A DNA stretch of 64,000 bases, taken from the NCBI RefSeq assembly GCF_000499845.2, contig NC_023751.2, positions 7,467,835 to 7,531,834 of the forward strand, in the 5' to 3' direction. This DNA comes from Phaseolus vulgaris (Eukaryota; Streptophyta; Magnoliopsida; Fabales; Fabaceae). Of this stretch, positions 10,227 through 22,600 are shown piece after piece. Each line of letters opens with the position of its first letter. Positions within the stretch are counted from its first letter, which is position 1. The notes beneath the pieces were generated by a model. The model was not told the origin of the DNA and made no database searches. It saw only the letters and a list, made by a program, of their open reading frames with translations. Both the position numbers and the translations under genes were made by a program.

Positions 10227-10640
10227 CTAATCTCGTGGAACGTGCACTAAACCAAACTTTTCAAAGTTTGTCGCCATTGGCTGCACCTTCTCTAAATACT
10301 TAGCCATGTGTGGACCCCTTGCTTGAAAATTTCCTGCCACCTGTTCCGTTACCAACTGTGACTCGCTGCTGACCACCAGCCTCCTAACTCCCATGTCAGT
10401 CGCCAATTTCATTCCAGCCAACAAAGCCTCATATCTACTTGATTGTTACTTTCCCGAAACGCAAACTTTAAAAACTGCTCCACCAAAACATCATTTGGTC
10501 CGTGCAAAATAATTCCTGCTCCACTGCCTTGAACATTTGATGCACCATGTACCGATAAAATCCATCCCCTCAAGCTACTTATCATAAAATTCTTCAAGTA
10601 CCTAAGGTCGGACTACACTGCTGCCTTCAAACAAAATCCC
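10227..10640 (-). pseudogene. Gypsy RNase H
   Basis: Two overlapping frames give LSVHGASNVQGSGAGIIL and GVRRLVVSSESQLVTEQV. In active relatives the first motif carries Asp (VDGASN) and the second Asp (SDSQL). Here they read His and Glu, so catalytic residues appear to be mutated as well as the frame broken near 10409-10424. Confidence 0.8.
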
Positions 10641-10816
10641 ATACTCCGATAATCTAATTGCCCACTTCATCATCCTTCCCGCTAAATCCACCTCTTGTAA
10701 GACCTGTTTAATTGGCAAATTTGTCATCACAATAATATGAAAATTCTGGAAATACTACCCCAATCTTCTTGTCATGACTACAATGACTAGGACTTCTTTT
10801 TCTATCTTCTGATACC

Positions 10817-12286
10817 TTACTTTTCCCCCCTGGAGAGCTGACTTACAAAGTTGATCGACCTATGCTCCTTCTCCTTTTCCTGTGTTAGCATCGTACTTAT
10901 CGCTTTTTTCGTCACGCATAAATATAGATACACATGCAATCCAGCTGTAGGCTTGATTAGGATCGGTGGTGACGCAAGGATGTCCTTTACTTTCCGAAAA
11001 GCTTCCTCGCACTTCTCTGTCCATGTGAATCGGTCGTTCCCCAATTAGCATCGAAAAAAAGAGACCGATCTTTCACTTGCCGTTGGAATGAATCGTGATA
11101 ACGATGTCATTCTTCCTGCCAACTGTTGTACCTCCTTAATCGACATCGGACTTCGCATGCTAAGAATTGCCTCACATTTCTCCGGATTCATCTCAATTTC
11201 TCTTTGAGTCAACATAAATCCCAAGAACTTTTCTGCCTTTACACTAAACACACATTTCTTTGGATTCAACTTTAGCTTATACCTATCTAATGTTTGAAAA
11301 AGCTTCCTCAGATCTTGCACATGGTTGCTAACCACCATATCGTCTACATAGGCCTCTACATTCCTTCCAATCATTCCCTCAAAAATCCGATCCATCAATC
11401 GTTGGTACATCGACCCCGCATTTTTCAATCCGAAAGGCATCACTATGTAACAAAAATTTGACAAACTTCCCCTAAAAGTCGTCTTATCTATATCTTTGGG
11501 ATGCATCCGAATTTGGTTATATATGGAATACGCATGCATGAAACTTAGTAACTCGCAACTAGAAACCCCGTCCAGTAACATGTCAATGTTACGTAATGGG
11601 TAGGCATCTTTAGGACATGCCTTGTTCAGGTCCGTGAAGTCTGTGCTCATCCGCTATTTGTCATTGCTCGTTTGGAACAATACCACATTGGTTTACCAAT
11701 AAGGATATTGTATTTTCCGAACATAACCCACAATCCTAAGCTTTTCCACCTCTTGATCCACTATTTGTCGTTTTTCTTCTCCCAACTTCTGCCTTTTTTG
11801 TGCTATAGGTTTCATATTTGGAGTTATAAAGAAATAATGACACATGAAATTTGGATCTATCCTTGGCATATCCTGCACCGACCATGCAAAAACCCCTAAA
11901 TTTTCTTTCAAACATTCTATCAACTCCTTTTCCTGTTTAGCTTCCATGTGGCTACCAACCTTCACCATCCTACCTTCCCTTAATACTATAGTTTTGATCT
12001 CCTCCACCGACTGGGGTCTTTCTCCCTCATAATCTACCCTTGGATCAAACTCCACCTCACTGCAACCTTATTCCCCCCTTTCTACATGCCAACATCTTTT
12101 CTTATATTTTAAACTACCCTCATAACACTTCCTCGCTGACCTCTGTTTTACCCTTATTACTTCTACATCACCCACCTCAGTGGGGTATTTTATCTTCATA
12201 TGAACTGACGACACCACTGCTCTTAATTTATTTATGGTTGGTCTTCCGAATAAAATATTATACAATGAAGGAGTGTTGACAACCAT
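10817..12286 (-). pseudogene. Gypsy reverse transcriptase
   Basis: Broken into at least three frames. 12055-11693 holds the N-terminal part (GVFAWSVQDMPRIDP, then the PVAQKRR-like segment). 11650-11045 holds the palm with DLNKACPKDAYPL, MPFGLKNAGSMYQRLMD and the active-site YVDDM. 11044-10817 holds the thumb/connection start (FTWTEKCEEAFRKVKDIL). 12286-12068 carries the protease to RT spacer. The core motifs identify RT with certainty; stops make it non-functional. Confidence 0.92.
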
Positions 12287-12373
12287 CTACCTGATATTGA
12301 TCGTCTTTACCTCACTTCCTTCCCCAAAGGTCGTCCGAGTCTCGAGGTAGCCCCGCACTTGTATTGGGTCGCC

Positions 12374-12562
12374 TTAGAATCCAACTAATACCCCTTCATG
12401 CGACTCAAGCTCCTCTATCGATCCTCCCATGGCCACAAAAGCATCCCAAAAAAGCACATTTGCTGAGGAACCTTGATCAACCAACACCCTGTGAATACGC
12501 CGACTCTTCATGACAATTGATATGACGACAAGATCATTGTCATAGGGAAAAACATCTCCCAA
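12374..12562 (-). pseudogene. Gypsy aspartic protease
   Basis: A 62-codon fragment reads RRIHRVLVDQGSSANVLFWD. In plant Tat-like elements the catalytic Asp lies in VD(Q/T)GSSA. The fragment ends in a frameshift shortly after. Confidence 0.8.
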
Positions 12563-12779
12563 ATTTTCTTTTGTAAAGCTTATAGTCGGTGTAGAGGCTA
12601 CTTATGTTGCCAAATGCATTACCGATCCAACATAACGTTTTCGAACCGCACTGGAAACTCCTCCTCCCAAAAATCCACCCGCAATCGTATTTAAGTCTCC
12701 CATCACAGATCTTTCGTGACCTTTCCCCTCTTGGCTGTCTCTTTCTCCTCTGTACGAGTTCTTCTTTATATCCTCTGAT

Positions 12780-13857
12780 CATGCCTTACTCTATTCCTCC
12801 TTTCTCCCTTTGAAAATTTGTATAAGGCCTCTTTTTACCAAGTATGCTATCTATCTTGCCAAAGTGTAACATTCTTTTGTGTCATGACCATATGTTTTAT
12901 GGAAACAACACCAAGCCTTCGTGTTTCTTCCCATGTCTTTAGTGGTTTTCTTAGGAAAGCGTAAGAGTCGTGTTGTGTTAACATCCTTAACAATATCTTT
13001 CTGAGATACCACCAACTTTGGTGGGAACTAATAAGATCTTTCTTCCCTCCTTTCACAAAAAATTTTCCTCCCTCTTATGGACCTCCTCTCGATTGATCCT
13101 CCCTTCTCGATCTTATAGGTCATCCTCCTCTATTATTAATCGACCGTTAATCGATTACCACCTTTTCTCCCCTTGACCGTGTTCCTTCCTCTCCCCTTCT
13201 TTCTTCCTTTTTCCTTTTCCTACTAAACTCCTCTACTTTAATATACGACGTGGCTTTAAGGTTAATAGCCGTCATATCCTCTGACCTCCTTTTCATTAAT
13301 GACTCTCCAAAGGCCCTGAACCTTAACCCTCTAATAAAGGCTTCCACACACATCCCCTCATTAGGCTGAAGAATCTACACCACTACCTCATTAAAACGAT
13401 GCAAGTTTGCTTCACCAGTTGCCCTTTAGATTGCTTCACCTTGAACAAATATGCTATTTGTGTCCTAAATGTTTTTATGTGGGCATTCGGGTCTTGTTTC
13501 CCTGTGAATGAACCAATTTTAGGAAACACATAGTTCGTTGGAATTGGTTCATTCAAAATTTCTTTTGAGAATGGTTGGAAATCGGGTTCCACCTACTCTG
13601 CTTCCTAAAACCCGACCATCCACCTGCCTCTGAAGCTCCTCATTTCGCCTTTGGAGTTGCTCCTATCCTCTTAACGTTTCCTCCATCCTTAGCCTCATTT
13701 CCTCGTGTGCTCTTCTAAACTCCTCAGCACATTCATCATTCTGTCTCCTCATTGCCTTCATAATCTCCATTAACATACGCGTTGTATCCCGTGGGGATCC
13801 TCCATTTGGGGCCCCATTTGCTTCTTCTTCCGCTGTTGCTCGCCTTGTCCCTTTCAT
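12780..13857 (-). pseudogene. Gypsy gag
   Basis: Successive open fragments carry an Arg/Glu-rich N-terminus (MRRQNDECAEEFRRAHEEM), a capsid-like segment (QPFSKEILNEPIPTNYVFP then FTGKQDPNAHIKTFRTQ) and, after a break, CVEAFIRGLRFRAFGESLM. These match the retrotransposon gag family (PF03732-type). Frames are broken at about 13383 and 13147. Confidence 0.82.
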
Positions 13858-13902
13858 TTCGATCTATGTCCTGATATTGTGGTGCAAAGTGAATTTACCT
13901 AC

Positions 13903-13920
13903 CCCATGGTGGGCGTCAAA
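13903..13920 (-). other. Gypsy primer-binding region
   Basis: Directly inside the 5' LTR, reading GACGCCCACCATGGGG on the minus strand. This resembles the start of Tat-type elements; which tRNA it pairs with was not determined. Confidence 0.6.
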
Positions 13921-13921
13921 A

Positions 13922-14201
13922 TGTTCCAAAAAAGAGTATAGACGACATTTGACCTAGAACATTCAAAGTGGTCAAGGATAAGTGTACCCTTTACCAGTAT
14001 GTATTAGATGATCTTCTTGTTGGTGCTCCTCTTAGTATATATTGGTAAACTCCGACATATCCTTTCTGATTCTGCCTTCATTGAGCCATTAAGACTAGTT
14101 AATACGGGATTGTTAACGTACGCCAAGTAACATCTTATGATATTAAAGATCAGATAATGATCCACTTATTATATGATCGAGTTCAGGCCCATCACCCTAC
14201 A
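13922..14201 (-). repeat. Ty3/gypsy 5' LTR
   Basis: 280 bp. On the minus strand it begins TGTAGGGTGATGGGCC and ends TGGAACA. It abuts AGTAT at 14202-14206. The first 21 bp have no counterpart in the truncated 3' LTR. Confidence 0.9.
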
Positions 14202-14338
14202 AGTATCATAAGTGAGATGTCCATGCCTCCACGCGAGTGGTGTATATTAGAGTTCACATTAATTAGACCAATCTTACAATATATAAGTGAAATCTTCACC
14301 TAAAAATCATTTTTGTAATAATGAATTAAACTTAAACT
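14202..14338. repeat. Older repeat (right half)
   Basis: This continues the repeat interrupted at 8860 (GATGTCCATGCCTCCACGCG onward). It ends where the LINE copy inserted. Confidence 0.5.
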
Positions 14339-15064
14339 CTGTAATTAATGAGTATTTTTTTTTATCAGCAAAGAATTAATTAAATTAAAAAGGGCCACTT
14401 TAGGATGTCCCAACCCGTATACAAATCCAAGATCTTCAGTAGGTAAATGCTTACAGATCGTTCCTACATTCCTAGCAGTAAAGACTAAACCAACCTAGCT
14501 CATTAGAGCATTCAACTTACAATATGCTGGTTCAACCTTTCCTAACAGGAATGCAACCAAAAAACAAAGTTGTAACAGCACGTATAACTGAATGTGTATA
14601 ACCCAACAACCACCCAAACCACTAACACAAAACCAGCAACTACCAACCAAAGCTTAACGCTAGCTGCCTTGAGAATGCATTAAGCCTGGTAGAGTTCCAC
14701 CTATAAACCTACCGACTACTCCTACTGGATGCACCTAGGGGGTTCTAGTTTTACTATAGAACTAGATTAAGCAAAGCATGTCCTCTTTGCTCCCCTTAGC
14801 GACTCAAACCACCACTTTAGAAGCACCAAACAACTGAATGCTTGATGGACACCAGCCCCGCAGACACCTCATTCACAATCTGTAGGGGTGTGTAACATAG
14901 CAACACCAAAACCTATCACAGAGAAAACTGGCCAGCAAGCCTCTCCATAACAGCTCCAACCCTCCCATCAACCGTCTATAGCAGACTAAGCTCCACGAAC
15001 AGATCCCAGTATTTTTCTCCAAGCAGAGTCTTAACATCCAGGTCAGCCTGTAATTAATGAGTAT
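14339..15064 (-). mobile_element. 5'-truncated LINE copy with 17 bp target duplication
   Basis: The insert spans 14356-15047 and is flanked by identical CTGTAATTAATGAGTAT at 14339-14355 and 15048-15064. The left junction is a T run followed by ATCAGC. In element sense (minus strand) the copy therefore ends GCTGAT plus poly(A), typical of plant L1-type LINEs. The 5' part of the copy reads LDVKTLLGEKYWDLFVELSLL in element sense, apparently the last codons of ORF2 before a stop. The rest is 3' untranslated. The long target duplication and poly(A) tail show target-primed reverse transcription. Confidence 0.9.
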
Positions 15065-16240
15065 ATTTAGTTTTTTTATTTTGATATGCTATTTTTGAGT
15101 TTGTATGATTTAGCATAAACATTTATATTTGCATATTTGGAGCATGAACATTTATATTTGATCTTTGATTATTAGTTTTAATCTTTTAATTTCTTTTAGA
15201 GTAAATATTTTATGTATAAAAAATTATTGAATTTTATACCATGACCAATTTAAAAGTTATATGAATAATAAATTCTATAGTGTAAAGTTTTTTATATTAG
15301 TAATACATAAAAGTCAAACTTATATTTGAAATAAAATTCAAATATAATTGATGAAAAACACATATTTTTTTAATACAGTTCTTATTAATAATGTTACAAA
15401 ATTAGCCGGTAAATTGTTTATAAGAAAAATACGAGTTAAAGAAAGTGACTTGTATAATCAATTCAATCATTAAAAAATATGTTTAATATATATATATATA
15501 TATATATTTAATTTTTTTATTATTTATATTATATTTATATTTTTTTAATGAAAGGACATATAATTGTTTGATTTTAATTTACTTGGTACAACTTTTTTAT
15601 TTTGATTTATTTAATTTTTTATATTTATGATTACCCCTAAATTTTGTGTTTTAGTGGAATATTAAGGTTAGTTATCACATATACAGTTGTAGTGATTTGT
15701 ATGAATAATTGAGATGATGAAATATATAATTAAAAATTGGGTATCTAATTGTTATGATTGTAAAATATAATTAAATGTAAAATAAAAAAATATTCACTTA
15801 AAAAATTACAAATTATTTCAGATATTAATTAGCACAAAATGATTATTTAATATCTATAATTTATAACAGTGTATACTTTTATCAACTTCAACTCCCTATA
15901 AAAATTGAGGTTTTATAGTAGGGTTTAACATTTGATTGATCCTTATTTTTTTTTAACTCTCGATTAGGTTTATACTGATTACAATTTATCGGATGAACTA
16001 ATGAGAAATTAAAAATGCATGTGACTGCTCTATCATATTCTTTAACATGTGATAGCTAATTTGTCAACATAACTATTGTTTTTTAGTTAGTAGTTAATAA
16101 GAGAAACTATTAAAATTGACGATGGAGAAAATATATAAAGCAAAAAATGCTAAAAAAATGGTTTAAAAATTATGAATTCTCTTACATCAACGAAAATTGT
16201 ATGTATTCGGCGGAACCAGATCGCCTGCAATTCATTTTAG
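15065..16240. other. AT-rich intergenic region upstream of the isoamylase gene
   Basis: Mostly A/T runs, with a (TA)n tract at about 15486-15507. No gene was seen. Confidence 0.6.
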
Positions 16241-16246
16241 GACTGC

Positions 16247-16252
16247 CACGTG
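16247..16252 (+). promoter_or_regulatory. G-box CACGTG (distal)
   Basis: The palindrome CACGTG in GCCACGTGAGC lies about 410 bp upstream of the isoamylase start codon. This is the core bound by bZIP, bHLH and PIF factors. Function is inferred from the motif only. Confidence 0.45.
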
Positions 16253-16497
16253 AGCAGTTCCTAATCTCACCGCTAAAATGTTCAGATCGTTTTGTAAACG
16301 CGAATTTAAAGCTTATGAGCCATTGGATACGACTGCATTTTGGGCGGTTCATACTCAAAACGTAGATGATCTGCATTTAGCAGTGAGAGGGGTGATGAGT
16401 GAGATATTTCACACGGGAAAAAGACGCAGGTCCCAATAATACAACACCGGACAGAACTCCACCGTCACGTTCTCGTCTCTATTCCCGAACTACCGTT

Positions 16498-16503
16498 CAC
16501 GTG
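16498..16503 (+). promoter_or_regulatory. G-box/ABRE-like CACGTGTC (proximal)
   Basis: A second CACGTG, extended to CACGTGTC, lies about 160 bp upstream of the start codon and may fall in the promoter or 5' leader. Two G-boxes in 260 bp suggest light, clock or ABA input, which is inference. Confidence 0.5.
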
Positions 16504-16659
16504 TCAGGCGTGAAATTCGCATTGCTTGCTTCCATGCCTCTCCGCATATAGCAAGAACACCACCACTCAATCTCATTCACCGCCACCGCAACCGCAACAC
16601 TCCACTTTCAACTTCTCAATTTTCATCGTCATCATAATAGCACAATCTCAGTTCTCACA

Positions 16660-19600
16660 ATGCTCCTCCAGCCATTACTTTGCGGTTCAAAAGTCGCATC
16701 TCAATCCACACTTTTCGCTTCGGTGTTTTCAGCCGAAAACAACGCCGGCCGCTGTTCGTTTACCGGAAATTCGTCCGTCCGTGACGTGAGGTACTCCGCT
16801 TTCAATTTTGCATCCACTGGTTGTAACTAGCAAGAATGTTAGGTTATTACTAAGCGCAAGTGTTTTCGAGAATTGTCATTTGGTTTTATTGTTAGGCCGG
16901 TGAGGCTTATGAAGCAAGCATCGGGAAGCATAACGAACAATGAACGTGGAGTTTTTAGTGAGGTACGTTATAATGCATTCTTGAAGTTTCTTGGACTGGT
17001 TTCTCATAGTTATTGTAGATTTTGATTGAAAATTTTGGCATAGGTTAGATAATGGATCGTCACAAGCTTAAGACACCCGATGCTTATGGCCGTCGTGCTC
17101 AAGAAGGGGTTCTTCAGGTATTTATGTCATTAATATGCGATGAAAACTTTTATTTCGTACAATAAATGTCAGAGAGCGTGATTGTAGCACAACTGGAATT
17201 GGTAATGCAATTTGGTATTTAATGTATGGGTTTGTTTAGATAGATTTCTTTGTAAGCTTTCTAGGGATAAATAAAAAGATTTTCTCCCAAAGCTAAAATT
17301 GGATCTGATACATAATTTATAGAAGTTCTGTTATATTAGCTTCTCTAAAAGTTGATTTTAAAATTATACGTAAGCTATTTTATGTTTCCTTATTATTTTT
17401 TTCTCCAATGAATAATGACTATGAAAAAGTTTACCCAAACAAAATTTATGTATACAGTCTGTCCATGTGATATAAAAGAGATAGGAAGTCTTTTTAAATT
17501 TGGTTGACATTGAAAGTTCAAATTTTAATTGTAGAAGCAATTAAGGTGGGGATGAAATTGATGTAATTAAAGCAATATTGTATTTTCATAGGTTTAGTAG
17601 CCTGTCTAAATAGCACAACTTGAAAGATTATATACCTCATACCAAAAAGTTTTTCCTGAGTATCAAATAGAGCACTTCAACTATGATAAGTGCCACCTTG
17701 CATATCTACTTTTGAAGGGCACCAATATATGTATCAATTACAGGAAGAATCCTCCAAAGTGATGGAGAGCAGACCATCAGGGAAAATTTTCCCAGGCCAG
17801 GCATTTCCATTGGGTGTATCAGAAGTTGACAGTGGCATCAATTTTTCTATATTTTCACAACATGCAACTGCTGTCACACTTTGTTTAGTCCTTCCTGAGA
17901 GGTAAATTTAGATATTCTTTATGTAAGATGAAATTGTTACAAACTTTAAAATATTTGATAGACTTGAGTATATATTTGAAAGATGTATTTTTGTTTAATT
18001 TGATTTTAGCTACGTGCAGACATTCTTGTCATGATTATTTAGTTTCTAGCATTGACTATTTTTCATGTTTTTGTATACTTCCTCAAATTTGTAATACATG
18101 GAGCTAGAGCTTTATCAATAAAGATTCAATTTCTCATTCATTTTGAGATCAATTTTGAAAGCTTAAAGCATTTAGGCTCAAGATTTTGATGTGTGTCACA
18201 AACAGTTTCACATGGTTATATTGATTGGGTTTCTTTTGTCAGGGCCTCATAACACTGAAGCAACTTAAATAAATACTAAAACTTTGTATATTGTTCATAC
18301 TACATGCTATCAGTGTTTTTATTGTATAGCTTTGGTTTATGGGTGTTAAGGTTGTATATCTACAATAACCATTCATTGACCCTAATTTATTAACTTAGTC
18401 TTTTAGGTAGTCTTTATTGACAAAATGGTCTACAGTTAAAGCTTTCTTGCTCTCGGTCAATTAAGGATTTAGCTCCATCTTGTATAAGTCCAATTTTTGA
18501 GGATTTTCTTTTTCATTAAGGTCCTGACCTGATAAAATTTGGAAGAGGATGCAGACTGCTAAATCTTTCTAATATTTTTTTCATACTTTGTAGTTCATAC
18601 TTCATACCTTTTGATCAATTTTGAAGACCAACATATCTCTAGCATGCAATATCGCTTCCATTATTTGAATTTCTCTTCTGGGCATGATTATATGTTTTTT
18701 TTTGGGGTGGGGATTGGATGAGGTGCAAAGTAATTGCAACATAAATGTTCTTTGTATTGGTAAGATATATTTTCTTGACTGCAATATTGCTTGAATTATC
18801 CAGCCATTGAACTTTATGCTTTGACCAATTTAAATAAAAAGGTTAATATAGCCACAAAATTTATTGGCTTCCTTTTGTTTTGTACACTTATTTTGTTGTA
18901 GGGGAAGTATAGACACCATGAATGGTGACATGATAGAAGTGGTTTTGGATCCTGATTTGAACAAAACTGGGGACATTTGGCACATATGTATTGAGGTATA
19001 TTCTATAGACTACCTGGACTTTTGCCTTGCCTTGGTCTTCTGTTGAAATTGTTGTTATAGATTCTAACAACTTCAAAAATACAACTCCTGCACAATTACT
19101 GAGTACCTTTCCAAATTGTTTAAATAAATAATACTGCTGCATATTTGATCATAAAATTAGTATATTTCTATGCAATACCTTACATTGTTAATTTTTGTCA
19201 GAAATGTTGCGGTTAGCAGAAAAAAAAATCAACTTTATTGTTTCTACCTGCCTTTTTCTAAAATATATTGTCAGTGAGGTGGGAATTGTATGGCGCATGT
19301 TTGTTTAGATAATCACCTCAGATTCCCACATGATTTACTTTAGTGTCAAGTGGTTATGTAGATTGTTTGAAGTTTTAAATGTAATTGGACTGTATGTATT
19401 ACATTCGTGGCTGTTATACCATGATGACTGTATGGATGAAAACATCTATTCAAAAATTCTTATAAGCTTTTTACTTACTCCCTCGTAGTTTTTATATTGA
19501 AATATGTATATGTAGAATAAATTTGTTTAAGGAGGAAATAACCTGTTGAAAGAGGAAAACATCTGTCAGCAATGTCTTTCGTTAAGGATCTCTTCACTGC

Positions 19601-22600
19601 CACCTTGTTATAATTTTCCACTGTCATGTCTAATAAAGATTCTGTTCCTATTAAAAGACATGTCAACACACTCATAGGAAACTTGATTTATTGATTTTTT
19701 TTTTGTGTCACTTAACTTGGTTGATCTTGAGCTTGTGTGGTGATTATTGAGTTTTTGATTTTTTATTGTAAATTAACCTTGCTATAATAACATCAAACTG
19801 ATTCATGGTAGATCAGTTTTTGAATTTTTTTCATGGTTTCATGTACTCAGAAGGGTTTAAATAATGTAGTTCTCTGGCATAAATAAATAAATCTACATCA
19901 AACTTTTCTTATTTAACCTAGTACAAATTTTAGATAATGGCATCATCTTTTCCAAAGCTAAGAACCAACTGAGATACAAACCCATTGGCTTTAAATTTTT
20001 ATTTCTTGAATTGTCTAAGTTCAATTGCTCCAATTGCAGAGTTGGTAGGTGGCACATAATTTTGTTCCCAGAAACTCTCAGACATTATTAGGTCTGTTAG
20101 TGTTAGATATTTGCTATTAATTGTTAATGAGAGATTTGGTTGGGCTATAAGATACATATTACTTTTAAATATCAGAGAAGTTTAGAGATATTTATCTTGT
20201 CATTTGGAAAGGATTGGAGTCTTAAAAGAATTGGGAGAGGTTAGCCCTCCTGAGTACTACTGTAAGAGAATAATACAGTTGTATCTAGCTATATTACATA
20301 AGAGTTGCACACTTGTACTGGAGAATAATAAATGTTTCTAGGTGGTAAATAATTTTTTTCCCAGAAACTCCCATAAATTATTAGGTCTATTAGTGTTAGA
20401 TATTTGCTATTAATTGCTAATGAGAGATTTGGTTGGGCTATAAGATATTAGAAGATATAAGACATGTTGCCTTTATATAATCAGAGAAGTTGAGAGAGAT
20501 TTGTCTTGTCATTTGGAAAGGATTGAACTCTTAAAAGAGTTGGGAGAGGTTAGCCCTGAGTACTACTGTATGAGAATAATACAGATGTATCTAGCTATAT
20601 TACATAAGAGTTGCACACTTGTACTGGAGAATAATAAACTTTTCTATAACTCCATCTAGTTTCTATATTTTCTTCTGATGTGACCTAGTTCAATCAAAAG
20701 TTGACTAAAATAAGCATTCAAGTATATTTTCAACTTTTAATGGCAGGATCTTCCTCGAAGCAATGTTCTATACGGATATCGCATAGATGGACCTCAAGAC
20801 TGGGGCAAGGGGCATCGATTTGACAACAGCATTGTGCTTGTTGATCCTTATGCAAAACTAGTTGAAGGTCGAAGATATTTTGGGGATATTAGCACAAAGT
20901 TGTCTAGGTTTCTTGGCACATATGATTTTGACAGCTTGCCTTTCGATTGGGGAGAAAATTACAAGCTTCCAAATATTTCTGAGGTATTTTCCCTGCACAA
21001 ATGCCTGTCATTGTTTGTAAGTGATATTTATTACAAAATTTTTGCTAGATCAAGGCTTTGTACAAGCTGATTTATGCATAACTATGCCTACAGCTCGCAT
21101 TCTACCTCTGCTTTGCGTGCTATTAGACCTGATGTACAACTCTTCATTTGAGTGAGAATATATTTCTGGTTGAATGAAGTCTAATGTTTACTTCCATTTT
21201 CATTATTTTTGTTGCTGCTAATGCAGAAAGATCTTGTTATATATGAGATGAATGTCCGTGCATTTACGTTTGATGAATCTAGTGGTTTGGATAGCAACAT
21301 TCGTGGGAGCTATCTCGGTGTGATTGAAAAGGTAATATTTGTGTTATAATTAAGAATAATATGAAGAAGCATCACTTTTATGCATGAATATAAATTTTTT
21401 AAAGTTGTATTTCCTTGTGAAGTGTTTGTCCGAAATGTATCAAAGAGTAGCAGGTTTTGAACCTAATGAAATCCTTGTGTCATGAATTGGAGCAAGCAAG
21501 TTTTCCTTTGCCTCCAACAGAAATTCAGCGTTAAGTATAAACAACTGAGAAAAAAATGTTTTACTGACTAAAGCGGGGATTTGAATATTGGGATTATGTT
21601 ACTTTCGTAATGTAATGTTGAAGTTCTGTAGTACTTTTAAACCCTTGATGAAATAGCATTAACTTTTTGCTAAAGGTAATAAAAGGTATCTCCTTCTCCC
21701 ATCTCTAGATTGATGTAGGAAAGTTCCAATCCTTTTAATCTTACTTTGTCAGGGATATATAACTCAACTCAAATCCAAAGGATAGGATAGACTTTCCAAG
21801 GAGGGCTAAACTATATTAGGCTTATCGAATATTTCTTTGATATGTCATAAGAATACATGGCACAACAACTCTTTATTCACAGTAAATTTATTCTTTTTCT
21901 TTATTTAAACTTATTTTATTGCTTGTCTAGTAGATTCCACACCTTCTAGAGCTTGGTATCAATGCAGTAGAATTGCTGCCTGTCTTCGAGTTTGATGAGT
22001 TGGAATTCCAGAGGCGTCCAAATCCCAGAGATCACATGGTAATCGATAAAAGTATTTTGTTTAGTTTTTTTGTATCAATGTTAATATTTGAAGCTCTTCC
22101 TTATGTACAGTGTATTCCCAATAAATAAATAAAGTAAGGGACTTCTGTTCTTCTGTTTTTATACATGATCTCTGAAGAAACTCAGTGCATGATAACTGAT
22201 ACATATTGGAAGCACAAATTTATTTTGATATTCAGAGTTAATGTGCAAATCTTTAAAGACCAACTATGTTTGGGATATGTATATTTCTTTACTAAGTGGC
22301 TGTTATTATATCATATATGACTCTAATGGTTGTATTTTTGCTTTCCAAGATTAATACATGGGGTTATTCTACAATAAATTTCTTTTCTCCTATGAGTCGC
22401 TATGCTAGTGCTGGTGGAGGATCAGTTAATGCTTCTCGAGAGTTCAAAGAAATGGTTAAAGCCTTACATTCTTCTGGTATAGAGGTAGTAATGTTAATAT
22501 TACACTATCACAACTTTCGAGTAGAACTCTGCTTGATATTTTTATTTCCTGGTTTTGTCTTATTTTATATTATCTCAAGTCTTATATATACCTCTTGACT

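Larger units (their letters stand above)
8856..14206 (-). mobile_element. Ty3/gypsy (Tat-like) LTR retrotransposon, defective
   Basis: The element occupies 8861-14201 and is flanked by AGTAT at 8856-8860 and 14202-14206, a 5 bp target duplication. In element sense (minus strand) the order is 5' LTR 13922-14201, primer-binding region 13903-13920 (GACGCCCACCATGGGG), gag, protease, reverse transcriptase, RNase H, integrase, 3' LTR. That order (integrase last) defines Ty3/gypsy. The protease motif VDQGSSANVLFWDAF and the TGACGCCCACCATGGGG-type start suggest the Tat/Ogre-like branch, which is inference. Many stops and frameshifts break every gene. The LTRs are about 9% diverged by eye, so the insertion is older than the copia element at 55389. 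Confidence 0.93.

Noticed and set aside
16147..16376. Overlapping 64-72 codon frames upstream of the isoamylase gene
   Set aside because: No motif, no splice context, present on both strands over one GC-richer promoter stretch.
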